The notes beneath the pieces were generated by a model. The model saw only the letters and a program-made list of their open reading frames with translations. It had not been told where the DNA came from and made no database searches. From Lithodes maja (taxonomy: Eukaryota > Arthropoda > Malacostraca > Decapoda > Lithodidae), in contig JBAKBP010003196.1 of the NCBI GenBank assembly GCA_037953745.1, forward strand, positions 1 through 64,000: a stretch of 64,000 nt of DNA, given 5' to 3'. Shown here piece by piece: positions 53,972-63,722 of this stretch (its first letter is position 1; each line of letters starts with the position of its first letter). A program made the position numbers and the translations under genes.

Positions 53972-54266
53972 TTAACCCCCTCAGACAGGAATAGTTCACT
54001 TACTGACGGGTTGGCAGACCGCCCGGTATTTCCCCCACAATAGTCAATCCCACACTGAGGGACCGTTAAGGAGTTTGAGGAATTTGGGGTTGCCATCAAT
54101 CGACAGATTATGATCTAACTTACCGAGTTCAAAATGACGCAGAAGCGTCATATAACTTATTATTGAGCTATTTCACTAGGCTCATATGACGCGATCGTGT
54201 CATATGATTCATTTGGGCGGAACCCCCGTATGACGCGATCGCTTCATATGAGACTGAGGGGGTTAA
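53972..54266 (+). mobile_element. TTAA-flanked MITE M4, copy 1 (295 bp)
   Basis: TTAACCCCCTCAG and its exact complement CTGAGGGGGTTAA form 13-bp ends. The inside has repeated near-palindromes TATGACGCGATCG..TCATATG. An inverted relative lies 212 bp downstream. Confidence 0.82.
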
Positions 54267-54360
54267 TTGTAAATTTCCCCCACCCCACAGGACCCCCAAA
54301 TAACCTAGGTGAGCAGTTTTATGTTTTTCCTTCAGTACTAACCCATCCCATGTGTCAGGG

Positions 54361-54384
54361 ATTTTTTTTTTTTTTTTTTTTTTT
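54361..54384. repeat. Poly-T tract
   Basis: A T homopolymer of about 24 bases between the two M4 copies. Confidence 0.85.
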
Positions 54385-54477
54385 ACAAGTAGCTGGTCCT
54401 GGAGTGTACTTTATTTTAATTAAATCGCTTGGGGTCCAAGGGGTTAAGATAGGCTCCCCTAAAACCTTATCATGTCA

Positions 54478-54770
54478 TTAACCCTCTCCGTCATATATGA
54501 CGCGATCGCTTCATATGGCAGTTTGCCCCAAAGTACAGTATCAGGACTATTGTCATATGAACTTAGTGAAATGGCTCAATAATAAGTTTATGACGCAATT
54601 TGCGTCATATTGAGCTCAGTAAGTTAGATCATAATCTGTCAGTTGGTGGCAACCGCAAATTCCTCCGACTTCTAACGGTCCCTCAGTGTGAAAAGTGTTG
54701 TGGGGGAAATACCGGGCACTCGGGCAACCCCTAACTTTCGTATGGTAATATGTCTGAAAGAGTCAAGCTA
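54478..54770 (-). mobile_element. MITE M4, copy 2, inverted
   Basis: TTAACCCTCTCCGTCATATATG and the CGATCGCTTCATATG block correspond to the complement of copy 1. 'gttagatcataatctgtcag' and 'aacggtccctcagtgtg' also match in inverse orientation. The far end is eroded (gaaagagtcaagc). Confidence 0.72.
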
Positions 54771-55224
54771 ACCAAATTACCTAATCTGGGAGCTACCACC
54801 CTCAGACCCCCGCTGGTCTTACCATTGAGAGAGGATAACAAAATACTAAAAATATGAAAGTGAAATTAAAAAGTTAGTTCTACACGGATTCAAGATGGCC
54901 ACCTCTTGTTTCCACCTATATTTAGCCCAGTCAAGTGAAAAATAATTTAATTAGCGGCAGTAATGCAGTACGCCCGAATATTACATCCTTGCCCAATTTA
55001 GTTATCGACAACTTGAAAAATCACGATTTCACCGAAAAATAAACAAAAATAATTAGTCCCGACCGAAACAAAGCATTCCATAGACTTAACCTCCTTGTTT
55101 TGTAGGATGCGGCAGGTCTTTTCAAAAGCGCAATTCACTCAACGAGCGTGACTAACCCGCAACCTGTTTTTGCCCCTTTACAGATCAACATTGGTCTACT
55201 GTATATGAGGATGACAATAATATT
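54771..55224. repeat. Dispersed repeat D2, third copy, and unassigned flank
   Basis: 'gttatcgacaacttgaaaaa' to 'tatgaggatgacaataa' (55006-55222) matches parts of 47940-48190. Nothing else seen. Confidence 0.5.
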
Positions 55225-57014
55225 GACCTATCTATCTATCTATTGCCTGACGCCGTGATCCCCGAAGGGGTGGCCACGAACGAACCGCCCCCATGCACCT
55301 CTGTCCCCAGTCAGTCGACGCCCCTCCCCCCAACCAGCACCGCCTTCATTCATGTAGTTCCTCACTCCATCCTTCCACCTCATATTCGGTCTACCTCTCC
55401 CCCTCTGTCCCTCCACCTCGCTCTCGTACACCCTCTTAGTCATTCTCTCGCTTTCCATACGTTCCATATGGCCGAACCATCTCAAGTTGTTCCTTTTCAC
55501 ACTTTCCAGCACATCTACCTCCACACCACACCTCCTTCTTACTTCCTCATTAGTCTGTCTATCCCTCCATGTAATTCCGCACGCACTCCTTAAGTAATTC
55601 ATTTCCACTGCTCTCACTCTTGGTCTGAGTCTCTCAACCAACGTCCATGCTTCGCTTCCGTAAGTCAGTGTCGGGATTACCACACTGTCATGCAAGGACT
55701 TCTTCACTTCCATACTGACCACCCTATTTCTTGTTACTGCTTTTAGCGTTCCTACAACCCTCTTCCCCTGTTGTACCCTCTCCCGCACCTCTTCATCCAT
55801 AGTCCCATCTTTACTCAACACACTGCCCAGATACTTAAAAGAGTTGACGATCTCCATAGCCTGACCGTTCAGCTTCACCTCACACTCTGTGACTTCACCC
55901 CTTTCGAAGACCATAACCTTGCTCTTCCCCGTATTTACCTTCAAATTCCGTTTTTCGCACACTGTTCCAAACTCATTTACCAGACCCTGCAACTCCCATT
56001 CATTATCACTCATCAGAACTGTATCATCCGCAAACAGCAGTATAGGTAGCTTCCACTCAATTCCCTCCCTTTTCAGCGATACACCAACATCCACTGCTCT
56101 TGATAGTATTTCTTTCATAACTCCATCCATATATACAGTAAACAACCACGGGGACATCACACACCCCTGTTTCAAACCAACATTCAGGTCAAAGAACTCG
56201 CTCTGCTCACTCTCCACACGTACTGCCGCCTTTGCACCCTCATACATGCTCTTCACTGCTTTCAGCAACTTGCCCTCTACTCCGTATATTCTAAGTACTT
56301 TCCACAAACCTTCTCTATCCACTCTGTCATAGGCCTTCTCCAAGTCCATAAAGGCAACATACACCTTTTGTTTCTTCTCCAGATACTTCTCCACAACACA
56401 ATTCAGGGTAAAAATCTGATCTACACATCCTCTTCCCTTCCTAAAGCCTCCCTGCTCGTCGCCTATCCATTTCTCCGTTCTCACTCTCACTCTCTCAATC
56501 ACTACCCTACTACGCTTAGAAGACATATTCCTCGGTGGTTACCACACACTCCTCTTTCCCCTTTGCCCTTATATAGGGGGACTATTATGCCAGTCTTCCA
56601 GTCATCGGGTGCACTCCCCTTCTCCCATGCTAGTTTGCACATTTTCCATACCCATTCTATCACTATCTCACCACCATACCTCAACATTTCCCCACACACT
56701 CCATCTGTTCCTGGTGCTTTCCCCAACTTCACTCTTTTCATGGCTTCCCACACTTCTGACCTCCTGATCCCCACCTCCTCCTCCACTACTTCTCTTCTTC
56801 TCCCTCCCATACCATATCCAGCTATGTTTGCTGGCTCTTCATTCCTTTCATTTAGCAACTCACTGAAGTACTCCCTCCATCTTTCAACTCTCTCTTGCTT
56901 CTCGGCTAGCATTCTCCCATTCTTATCTTTCACACCCTTACTGTTTCCCTTACTACCTTCCCTAACTTTCTTGACTTCTTTCCAGAACAGTTTCTTACTC
57001 TCCCTCCATTTTAC
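55225..57014 (-). mobile_element. (TAGA)-tailed LINE, copy 3, 5'-truncated
   Basis: It is almost identical to copy 2 over 1.8 kb. The (TCTA)n tail is at 55225-55242. The 5' junction at 57014 lies in 'cctccattttac|caagg'. I find no target duplication between the two flanks. The left flank is repeat D2 and the right flank is the ORF1-like fragment, so the junction may have formed by truncation plus deletion. Confidence 0.88.
55240..57014 (-). pseudogene. (TAGA)-LINE RT with a 16-bp deletion
   Basis: The RT is read in two frames, 57014-56502 and 56526-55240. A 16-bp deletion relative to copy 2 removes one of two CCCTACT repeats near 56508 and breaks the frame after ICLLSVVG. The catalytic FADD and C-terminal motifs are intact downstream. 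Confidence 0.85.
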
Positions 57015-57390
57015 CAAGGTTATGGGCAACAAATGTGGGTATATTATTACCTTTTTCCAGAATCAGCTTAATTATGTCTTTAATATTCTCACTATTTTTG
57101 TTGGGACCCTGTCTTTTCCTGTTCCGGTCACTATTGTCGTCAGCACACAGTTCAAACAGTCTATTCTTGGAGGACACAATCACTTCCTCATCATAGAATT
57201 CAACACACAATTTTGTTAACACGTCAGTACTCAGAAAATTGGATTTATTAGTCAGGAAACACAGTAGCTCATCGATAATAAGTCCATCTTGGGAGGGGTG
57301 AGTTGGTCCCTGGCTTGAGATTGTCTCTTCGGGAGCCATGTTGTTGTGATCACTTTTTGACGGCACTTTATTTAGAGTAAATTCACACAC
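57015..57390 (-). pseudogene. ORF1-like N-terminal fragment, joined to LINE copy 3
   Basis: About 125 codons; starts possible at 57390 or 57339 (MAPEETISSQ). The conserved part reads LIIDELLCFLTNKSNFLSTD, LTKLCVEFYDEE, KNRLFELC and KRQGPNKNSENIKDII, ending NIPTFVAHNLGK. I associate this pattern with the N-terminus of an invertebrate repeat-encoded protein family, probably ORF1 of a retroelement, but cannot name it. The expected continuation is missing: the frame runs into LINE copy 3 and stops at 56995. It is therefore a truncated gene or exon. Confidence 0.5.
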
Positions 57391-57518
57391 TCCATTAAGA
57401 AACTACTATGTCCTTTATCAGAGTGTGAACACTAGGTATTCATGCACCTATGTGACAGGTAGAATACTTGCTGGATGGCCCATTATGTGGAAAATGTGAG
57501 GTGAAAACTGGAGTCTAA

Positions 57519-58628
57519 TCACACCGTCACACCATACTTCTTCTTCTTCTTCTTCTTCGGTCTTATATTCCTCCTTCCTCCTTCCCTCTTCCCCCCTCCC
57601 TTATATCCCTTCCTTCCTCCTTCCTTCCTTCCCTTCCCTTCCTTCCTTCCTCCCTTCCATCTTCCTTCCTCCCTTCCCTCTTCCTTCCTTTCCTCCTCCT
57701 TCCCCTCCTTTCTTCCTCCCTTCCTTATATTCCTCCTTCCCTTCCTTCCTCCCTCCCTTCCATCTTCCTTCCTTCCCTTCCTTCCTTTCTGCCTTCCTCC
57801 TTCCCTACAACTGGGGTCCGACTCATCGCTCAATAGAAATTCAACAGGCGGTGAGCTTATCTTATTCATGATATCCAGACAACCATTCAAGGTGTCAGAT
57901 ATTTTATCATAAACGATAGTTAGGCTGGGGCGGCACATGGCCTCTTCGCACATCATAGACTGTACTAAAGGTTTTAGCGTGTCAGTAATTTTAAGAAGAT
58001 CAGCATCGATGTCGACACCCTTCAAAACGTCATCGATTATAATACCGAGTGACCAAACGTCGCTTTGAGTGGAGCTTTGGCCATCAAGGTACAGTTCCGG
58101 CGCATAGTGCGATCGTTTTTTATAAGACTTCTTAGCACCCGTAGGGAAACAAGAGTCTTGCCCGGAGAAATTAGCCAGGCCAAAATCTATTATAGAAAGT
58201 TTGTAATCATCTGAAGTGATATCAACTATTAGATTATCTAACTTGATATCATTATGTATTATGTTTCTAGAGTGGATTTGGTTGACCTCATGTATTATCA
58301 TCTTAAGAAGTTTTAGGCTGTCTACAATGTTGTCGTCGTCTGTAAGTAAATCCCTTACTGTTTTCCCCGTGCACAGGGACATTACTATTATCGGTTTATC
58401 CGACGCAACTGCAAATAGAAAAGGGGCGCCACCAATGCCATCTAAGTGGTAAAGCATTTTGGCTTCTCGATGAAAAATTGATCTGTGGCGGATATTTTTA
58501 CTTTCTTTCAGGCAGGCTGGTTTGCCCTCAAAATTAACACTAGTGACCGTACCATAGGCCCCCTTGCCTAATACTGCACCAACGTTCGACACCTTCGCCC
58601 AAATATCACTATTACCACTGTAGTCCAT
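57519..58628 (-). CDS. Intronless protein kinase with satellite-encoded tail
   Basis: The 369-codon frame holds a whole kinase domain in the first ~245 residues. It has a glycine loop GKGAYG (21-26), ATP-binding Lys41 (ACLKES) and helix-C Glu55 (HREAK). The catalytic loop IIHNDIKLDN has Asp127, Lys129 and Asn132, with HND in place of HRD. IIDFGLA (148-152), an APE triplet (176-178) and SDVWSLG (189-195) follow. It should be an active Ser/Thr-type kinase, soluble, with no signal peptide or membrane segment. The unique sequence ends near residue 274 (57806). The remaining ~95 residues are Gly/Lys/Arg/Glu-rich read-through of a CTTCC satellite, so the original C-terminus is lost or replaced. A TATA box and initiator lie upstream. 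It may be a host single-exon kinase, a transposon-borne gene or a captured viral-type gene; I cannot decide between these. Confidence 0.82.
   Translation of the reverse strand: MDYSGNSDIWAKVSNVGAVLGKGAYGTVTSVNFEGKPACLKESKNIRHRSIFHREAKMLYHLDGIGGAPFLFAVASDKPIIVMSLCTGKTVRDLLTDDDNIVDSLKLLKMIIHEVNQIHSRNIIHNDIKLDNLIVDITSDDYKLSIIDFGLANFSGQDSCFPTGAKKSYKKRSHYAPELYLDGQSSTQSDVWSLGIIIDDVLKGVDIDADLLKITDTLKPLVQSMMCEEAMCRPSLTIVYDKISDTLNGCLDIMNKISSPPVEFLLSDESDPSCREGGRQKGRKGRKEDGREGGRKGRRNIRKGGRKEGKEEERKEEGREEGRWKGGRKEGKGRKEGGRKGYKGGGKREGGRRNIRPKKKKKKKYGVTV
57539..57805. repeat. CTTCC/TTC satellite inside the kinase frame
   Basis: Starts with (TTC)n at 57539. It then shares 'ccttatattcctccttccc' and ~90 bp of detailed order with 27986-28075, over 29 kb away. 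Confidence 0.88.
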
Positions 58629-58639
58629 TGTATTTATTA

Positions 58640-58675
58640 CAAAACTGGTGATTACACTTATGATATACTTATATA
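58640..58675 (-). promoter_or_regulatory. TATA box and initiator of the kinase gene
   Basis: On the minus strand TATATAAG (58668-58675) lies 40 bases before the ATG. An initiator-like CCAGTT lies about 30 bases after its start (near 58645). The start context is aatacaATGg. This predicts a 5' UTR of only 15-20 bases. Confidence 0.5.
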
Positions 58676-59317
58676 CTTATGTGTATTACGAAAATAACAA
58701 TACAAATATAAACAAACAAGTTAATTCGAAGTTGATCACCAACGCCTATTTGTACACCTGACACTCGCAACAGACAATTTGATAATGAGTCTTGCTCGAG
58801 CGATCTGATAACTTCAAGTCTAAAATATCTACATAACTGCTTGTTGCTATTCTCGTCCACATTAAGTAATAATTAACGTTGTTTGCTGTATGTTAATTCA
58901 TTTTTACATATAAATCACAAAAATTAGCTGGTTAAACTTGCATTTACTTATTATATACTATATAATAGTGAGGACATATAATGATTATAATTTAGTTACC
59001 CATTAAAAATATTAGTTTTCTAAAATAAGTGTATAAGAAAATTGAGTTTTTACCGGTAACTAAAATATAAAATACGATCAACTGATACGTGCCCCTAAGT
59101 GGAGACCCTATACTTAGGGTAACAGAGATCGGCCAACCTACGCCATCTTGGTGCCCTATAGTAACAGAGATCGGCCAACCTCCTCTCTTTACACTGAACC
59201 CTTTCTGTACTGGTGCCGTTATTTTAACTTTATTCTGACTACTATTAGGCGATGCTCTAGTTTTGATATTTCTTTTGTCTTGTAAGGGGATTGGGTTTAT
59301 ATTTTGGGTCTATTATA
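58676..59317. other. Noncoding stretch upstream of the kinase
   Basis: AT-rich. 'taacagagatcggccaacct' occurs twice (59120 and 59162). A 63-residue minus frame at 58669-58860 ends in a hydrophobic run but has no other support. Confidence 0.35.
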
Positions 59318-59357
59318 TCACATATATATTATATACATATATATATATATATATACC

Positions 59358-59432
<75 letters not shown>
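59318..59432. repeat. (TA)n microsatellite
   Basis: A TA array with one 'ccgg' interruption near 59356. Confidence 0.92.
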
Positions 59433-59434
<2 letters not shown>

Positions 59435-59481
59435 TTCGCTAGGCCTCTACCAAATTAAAAAAAACATCCATTAATAGATTA

Positions 59482-59722
59482 ATTTGTACATTTTTCGGTA
59501 GAAATATGTCCCTGCCAAAGGCCGGTTCCTCCTAAATTACAGGCCCATATTCGTTCGCCAGATTTTTTTTTTTTGACACCTAAATAGCACGAAAGGTCTT
59601 AATATTGACAAAGAAATGGGGTGAAAGGTCTTAAAATCGACAAACTAATGGGGGAAACATCTTAAAATCTGAAAACTAGTGGGGCTAAATGGGTCCAGAA
59701 AAACGACCCATCTCCCCTGAAC
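59482..59722 (+). mobile_element. Diverged M1-related MITE
   Basis: 'ttgtacatttttcggtagaa', 'gcacgaaaggtcttaatat' and 'ggggctaaatgggtcc' correspond to the M1 interior. The right end is 'catctcccctgaac' rather than CTCCCCTTAA. Confidence 0.6.
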
Positions 59723-60047
59723 TGTTTCTATTTCCGCCTCACCTACACAGAGTAATCCAGCTAATTCTCACAAACACCTCCTCCTCCTATTCACTTCACT
59801 ACACTTAACCCTTTCAAGCTCCAATACGCATTTCCGTTCTGTTTACAGACAGTTGAAATGGATATATATGACTTTTAAATTAATTAGTAATCTTAGTAAC
59901 GGACCGATATAAGTCATTCTTTCCTATGATACGGGAGAACTTAATGTCTTCTATCCCAAAATACCAGACAAAAAACGGCCCATGAACTTCACCGGGTGGA
60001 CACTTGACTTAAACTAGAGAGATTATCACACTTTGGCTGGGGGGCTT

Positions 60048-60365
60048 CAAGGGGAGATGGGCCCCTTTTTCTGGGCCCCTTTCTTCCCTCATGCTTAGCC
60101 CCATTAGTTGTGACATTTTAAGACGTTTGCCCCCATTACTTGTGACATTTTAAGACGTTTGCCCCATTAGTTTTGACATTTTAAGACGTTTGCCCCATTA
60201 GTTTGTCGATTTTATTACCCATCGCCCCATTTATTTGTCAATATAACGACCTTTCGTGCTATTTAAGTAGATTTCTTCCCCTGGCGAACGCTACAAAGCC
60301 TGACATTTTGGAAGAACACAGGAAATTTGTCTACTGAAAAATGTACAAATTAATCTAGGAAGGGG
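60048..60365 (-). mobile_element. Diverged M1-related MITE, inverted
   Basis: On the minus strand it follows the same order as 59482. 'taagacgtttgcccc' is repeated three times (60119, 60148, 60181), an internal tandem expansion. Confidence 0.6.
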
Positions 60366-60467
60366 GATTTAATGGACGTTTATTTTAGTTGATCTCAGAG
60401 GTCTAGGGAAGAAATTAAAAAAAATAATAAAATCTATGATAATAAACCAATATATTAACCCTTCCCC

Positions 60468-61087
60468 TTAACCTAACAAGTGCGCATGGGGGTAATTGAA
60501 AACGTCCCCCTGTGCTGACGTATTTGAGGTGTTTCCGTCACTAAAATATTCATTGTACCATTAATAATTATCCATATGCGCCTATTATGGGTTGATTATA
60601 AAGGTATTAACCTGAAACAACAATAAAACGAGTGAAAACAGCGTTTGGATGGTCAAAATCGGAGATATAGCCCGCGAGTTGTATAATGTATGGGTGAGGC
60701 AAACTGCTTTCCCGCCAATTTCCCCCAAGGCCACTGAGACACAGTCGATCGATACTCTCTCGCTCTCTCTTGCACTCGCTTGCCATCAGTGATGACAACA
60801 CCCTGCTTGCAACTCGCTAATGTTAGCACAAAAATATACCTCAGAATAAGGGAATAATAGGGAAAATAGGTGATAACTGAAGGAGAGGAGGAAAGTGGGG
60901 AAGGAGGGGAGGTAGAGGACTGAGATTTTGCATGGCCCAGGGGCCAAAAATAAATAAATAAATAAAAATAAAAATAAAAAAAAAAATTTGATGTCAAAAG
61001 TTGATTTTTTATTTTACTTACTCTCAAGAGTCTTCCCGCAGTCCGCCGGGGGAACTCTTAAGAGTCTCCCTGCAGCTCCCGGGTTAA
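60468..61087 (+). repeat. ~0.62-kb dispersed repeat D1, copy 3
   Basis: TTAACCTAACAAGTGCGCA to CTCCCGGGTTAA; very close to the 10560 copy. The A-rich tract here is (AAAT)n. Its right TTAA is shared with the next element. Confidence 0.8.
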
Positions 61088-61419
61088 GGGGAGATTTCCA
61101 CCGGAGGGATTTTTTTTCTGGACTCCTTTCTCTGTCATGTTTAGCCCCATTGCTTTTCTAATTTTAAGACGTTCGCCCCATTATTTTGAAGATTTTAAAA
61201 ACTTTCAACCCATTTCTGTCAATTTTAAGACCTTTCGTGCCATTTAGGTGTCAATTTTATCCTGGCGAGCGATAGCGAGCCTCTAATTTAAGAGGAACCG
61301 GCTTCTAGCCGGGACATTTTCTACCGAAAAATGTACAACTTTATCTTGAAAGGGGCTCAAGGGGGTGTAATCTTAAGCTTGATGGATATCTAGGGACCAA
61401 ACTGAAAACCTCCCCTTAA
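61084..61419 (-). mobile_element. TTAA-flanked MITE, family M1, inverted copy
   Basis: TTAAGGGGAGATTTCC at the left and ACCTCCCCTTAA at the right, with the M1 interior in minus orientation ('ggcgagcgatagcgagcc', 'accgaaaaatgtacaac'). Confidence 0.8.
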
Positions 61420-61589
61420 ATGTAACCTCTGTGATAATCTTTATATATAAATGGGATTAGCCACTGCTACGATTTGTACCCAGAAAATGACTTTGGATCA
61501 AATTAAGCTTAGATTTGTAAATTTAAGAGATTACAGTCAAAATTAATACAAATTTGGAAAGTATGACTGCTATAATTCAAGGAGTATAT

Positions 61590-61850
61590 GGTGACCGGTC
61601 AACTCAACCAGTAGACCATTTCAACCAGTAGCTCTCAACCAGTACGGTTAGGTTAGTACTATATTTTGGCACTGGCTTGGTCTGGTCTGGGTTAATTAGG
61701 CACTGGTTGAGAGCTACTGGTTGAAATGGTCTACTGGTTGAGATGTCCCCAGGTTAGGTTAGGTTAGGTTAGTACTATATTTTGGCACTGGTTTGGTTGG
61801 TCTGGGTTAATTTGGCACTGGTTGAGAGCTACTGGTTGAGATGACATATA
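61590..61850. mobile_element. Foldback repeat F1 with TTAGG core, copy 2
   Basis: 'tagaccatttcaaccagtag' and its complement 'ctactggttgaaatggtcta' enclose GGTTAGG. A second block follows with 'gttaggttaggttagg' and 'tggcactggttgagagctac', as in copy 1 at 22723. It looks like a tandem of one and a half elements. Confidence 0.75.
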
Positions 61851-61934
61851 TCTCTTGGTACAAACAGTTACAGTAAAATACAAAGCATGCACAAATAGAT
61901 TTATAGACAAAGCATAGACATAGTCTGTACTGTC

Positions 61935-62185
61935 AAAACAATCTGCTGAACAGATTATGAACATTTGTAATAGTCATAACATAATCTGCTGAACAGATTA
62001 TGAACATTTGTAATAGTTAAAACATAATCTGCTGAACAGATTATGAACATTTGTAATAGTCATAACATAATCTGCTTAACAGATTATGAACATTTGTAAT
62101 AGTTAAAACATAATCTACTGAACAGATAATGAACATTTGTAATAGTCATAACATAATCTGCTGAACAGATTATGAACATTTTGAT
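61935..62185. repeat. 43-bp minisatellite with palindrome, about 6 copies
   Basis: Units are spaced 43 bp (61981, 62024, 62067, 62110, 62153). Each has the dyad ATAATCTG-CTGAA-CAGATTAT. Two alternating tails ('agtcataac' and 'agttaaaac') imply a dimeric higher-order unit. Confidence 0.9.
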
Positions 62186-62233
62186 TGCATTTGGATGTCT
62201 TAGTCTCGAGTCTTTTTAGAACGCATGAATTGA

Positions 62234-62237
<4 letters not shown>

Positions 62238-62261
<24 letters not shown>
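62238..62261. repeat. (CA)n microsatellite
   Basis: About 12 CA units. Confidence 0.9.
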
Positions 62262-62265
<4 letters not shown>

Positions 62266-62639
62266 ATCAACCCACACATCACTAAATTCAAGCGTTCTAA
62301 GACTCCCCAAGACTTCTATAGACTCGCATGAAGCTGGTTCCCTTCCAACGAACCCTAAACCAAATATTAACTCTTTCCGTCGGATACCATTTTATTTCTG
62401 CCCTAGCTACCCCCCCAGACGATTTTAATACTTGTGAATAATCTCTGGGGTTAAAAGGGTCAGTTGCGTACTTCGCCTTTTGATCCGTAGAGACCGGTCA
62501 TAAGCATCGTAAAATCGCCCGACGGTAACCCGAACGCGAGACAAAAAGGCTTATCGGACAGAAGGGGTCAAACTCTAAGACGAACCCTACCTAATACCCT
62601 CTCTAAGACAACAGCTGATCCTGCCTCACCGCCCTCTAT

Positions 62640-63255
62640 ACCTATGCCTCGCTGGACGAAGGACAGAGCCTCGACGAATCCAGCGTTCAGATCCGTACAG
62701 GGACGCGACGGGAGCGCAACCTTAGGGAACCAGTAGATTGACGTTAGAATTTAGATTTACAACTAAAGAATATAAGACGATTCTTTGAAGTTAACATTAA
62801 GGTTTAGAACTTAATATACATACATTATCCATTATATTTGTTTACGATAGAATTAAAGTGCATATGTAAAAGATTATTCACATCCCACCCATCCGATTCT
62901 ATGACTAACTCGCTCGACGGAGGACATAGCCTTAACAAGCCGAACGTTCCGAATCCGTCCAGGACGCGAATGGAACATGTTGACGTTTTGGGTGCTAGTG
63001 GATGGGTTAAATTAAAGTTCAAATCTAGAAGATAATTGTTTACATCTCGCTGAGGAACGAACTAGACGAAGGACAGAGCCTCAACAAGCCTAGCGTTCGG
63101 AGAGGAAGCAGGGGAGATTGGGGAGGAATCCGCGAGATGTTATTGACGATAGAATTCACGTCCACATATATAAAAGACCATTCACATCTCGCTGAACAAC
63201 GAAACGAACTAGACGGAGGACAGAGCCCAGAACAAGCCTAGCGTTCGTTGTGTGT
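62640..63255. repeat. Four diverged copies of a ~60-bp motif
   Basis: 'gacgaaggacagagcct..acaagcctagcgttc' style segments occur near 62653, 62915, 63062 and 63213. They are separated by ~130-260 bp of related but diverged DNA ('agaacttaa', 'gataga attaa'). No frame is conserved. Confidence 0.6.
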
Positions 63256-63302
63256 ACAGAACGGAAGAGGAATCGGTGAGATGTTCCGTTGCATATATGA
63301 TG

Positions 63303-63722
63303 GGTTGTTGTTGTTGTTGTTGCTGTTCCCCAAGCTGCCTGGCCGAACAGCCCCAAGGCCCCGAGCAAGGCCAAGGCCACAACCGAGCGCCCCCACAGAA
63401 CCCCCCCTGCCGACCACAATAAAGCCTGGGTGACCGAAGCCACTCCATGGCGGGGAGCTGAGGAGGGTGAGGAAACGTCCGGGAAACCAAAGCCCCACCC
63501 AGGGCCCTGTGTCCCTCAGCAATTATGAAGAGAAAGTTGAGGGGCAAAGGAAAAATGTGACACTTTGGCTTCCAATCTTGGTAGATTGGGAGGTCAATCC
63601 ACGGAAGAGACGCCGTCACTTGAGATCTAGAAAATATATAAGTAAAAGGAACAGTCAGATTAAGCTATGGGTATGGCAGAGATCGCTCAGTTCTCACTCT
63701 GATAGACCAGCCCATCACCACA
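63303..63722 (-). mobile_element. SINE-like element S1, copy 2
   Basis: On the minus strand it runs from 'tgtggtgatgggctgg' to 'ggccaggcagcttggggaac' and a (CAA)n tail. It is ~95% identical by eye to 9972-10373, with one ~9-bp length difference near 63580. I did not find a clear target duplication. Confidence 0.7.
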
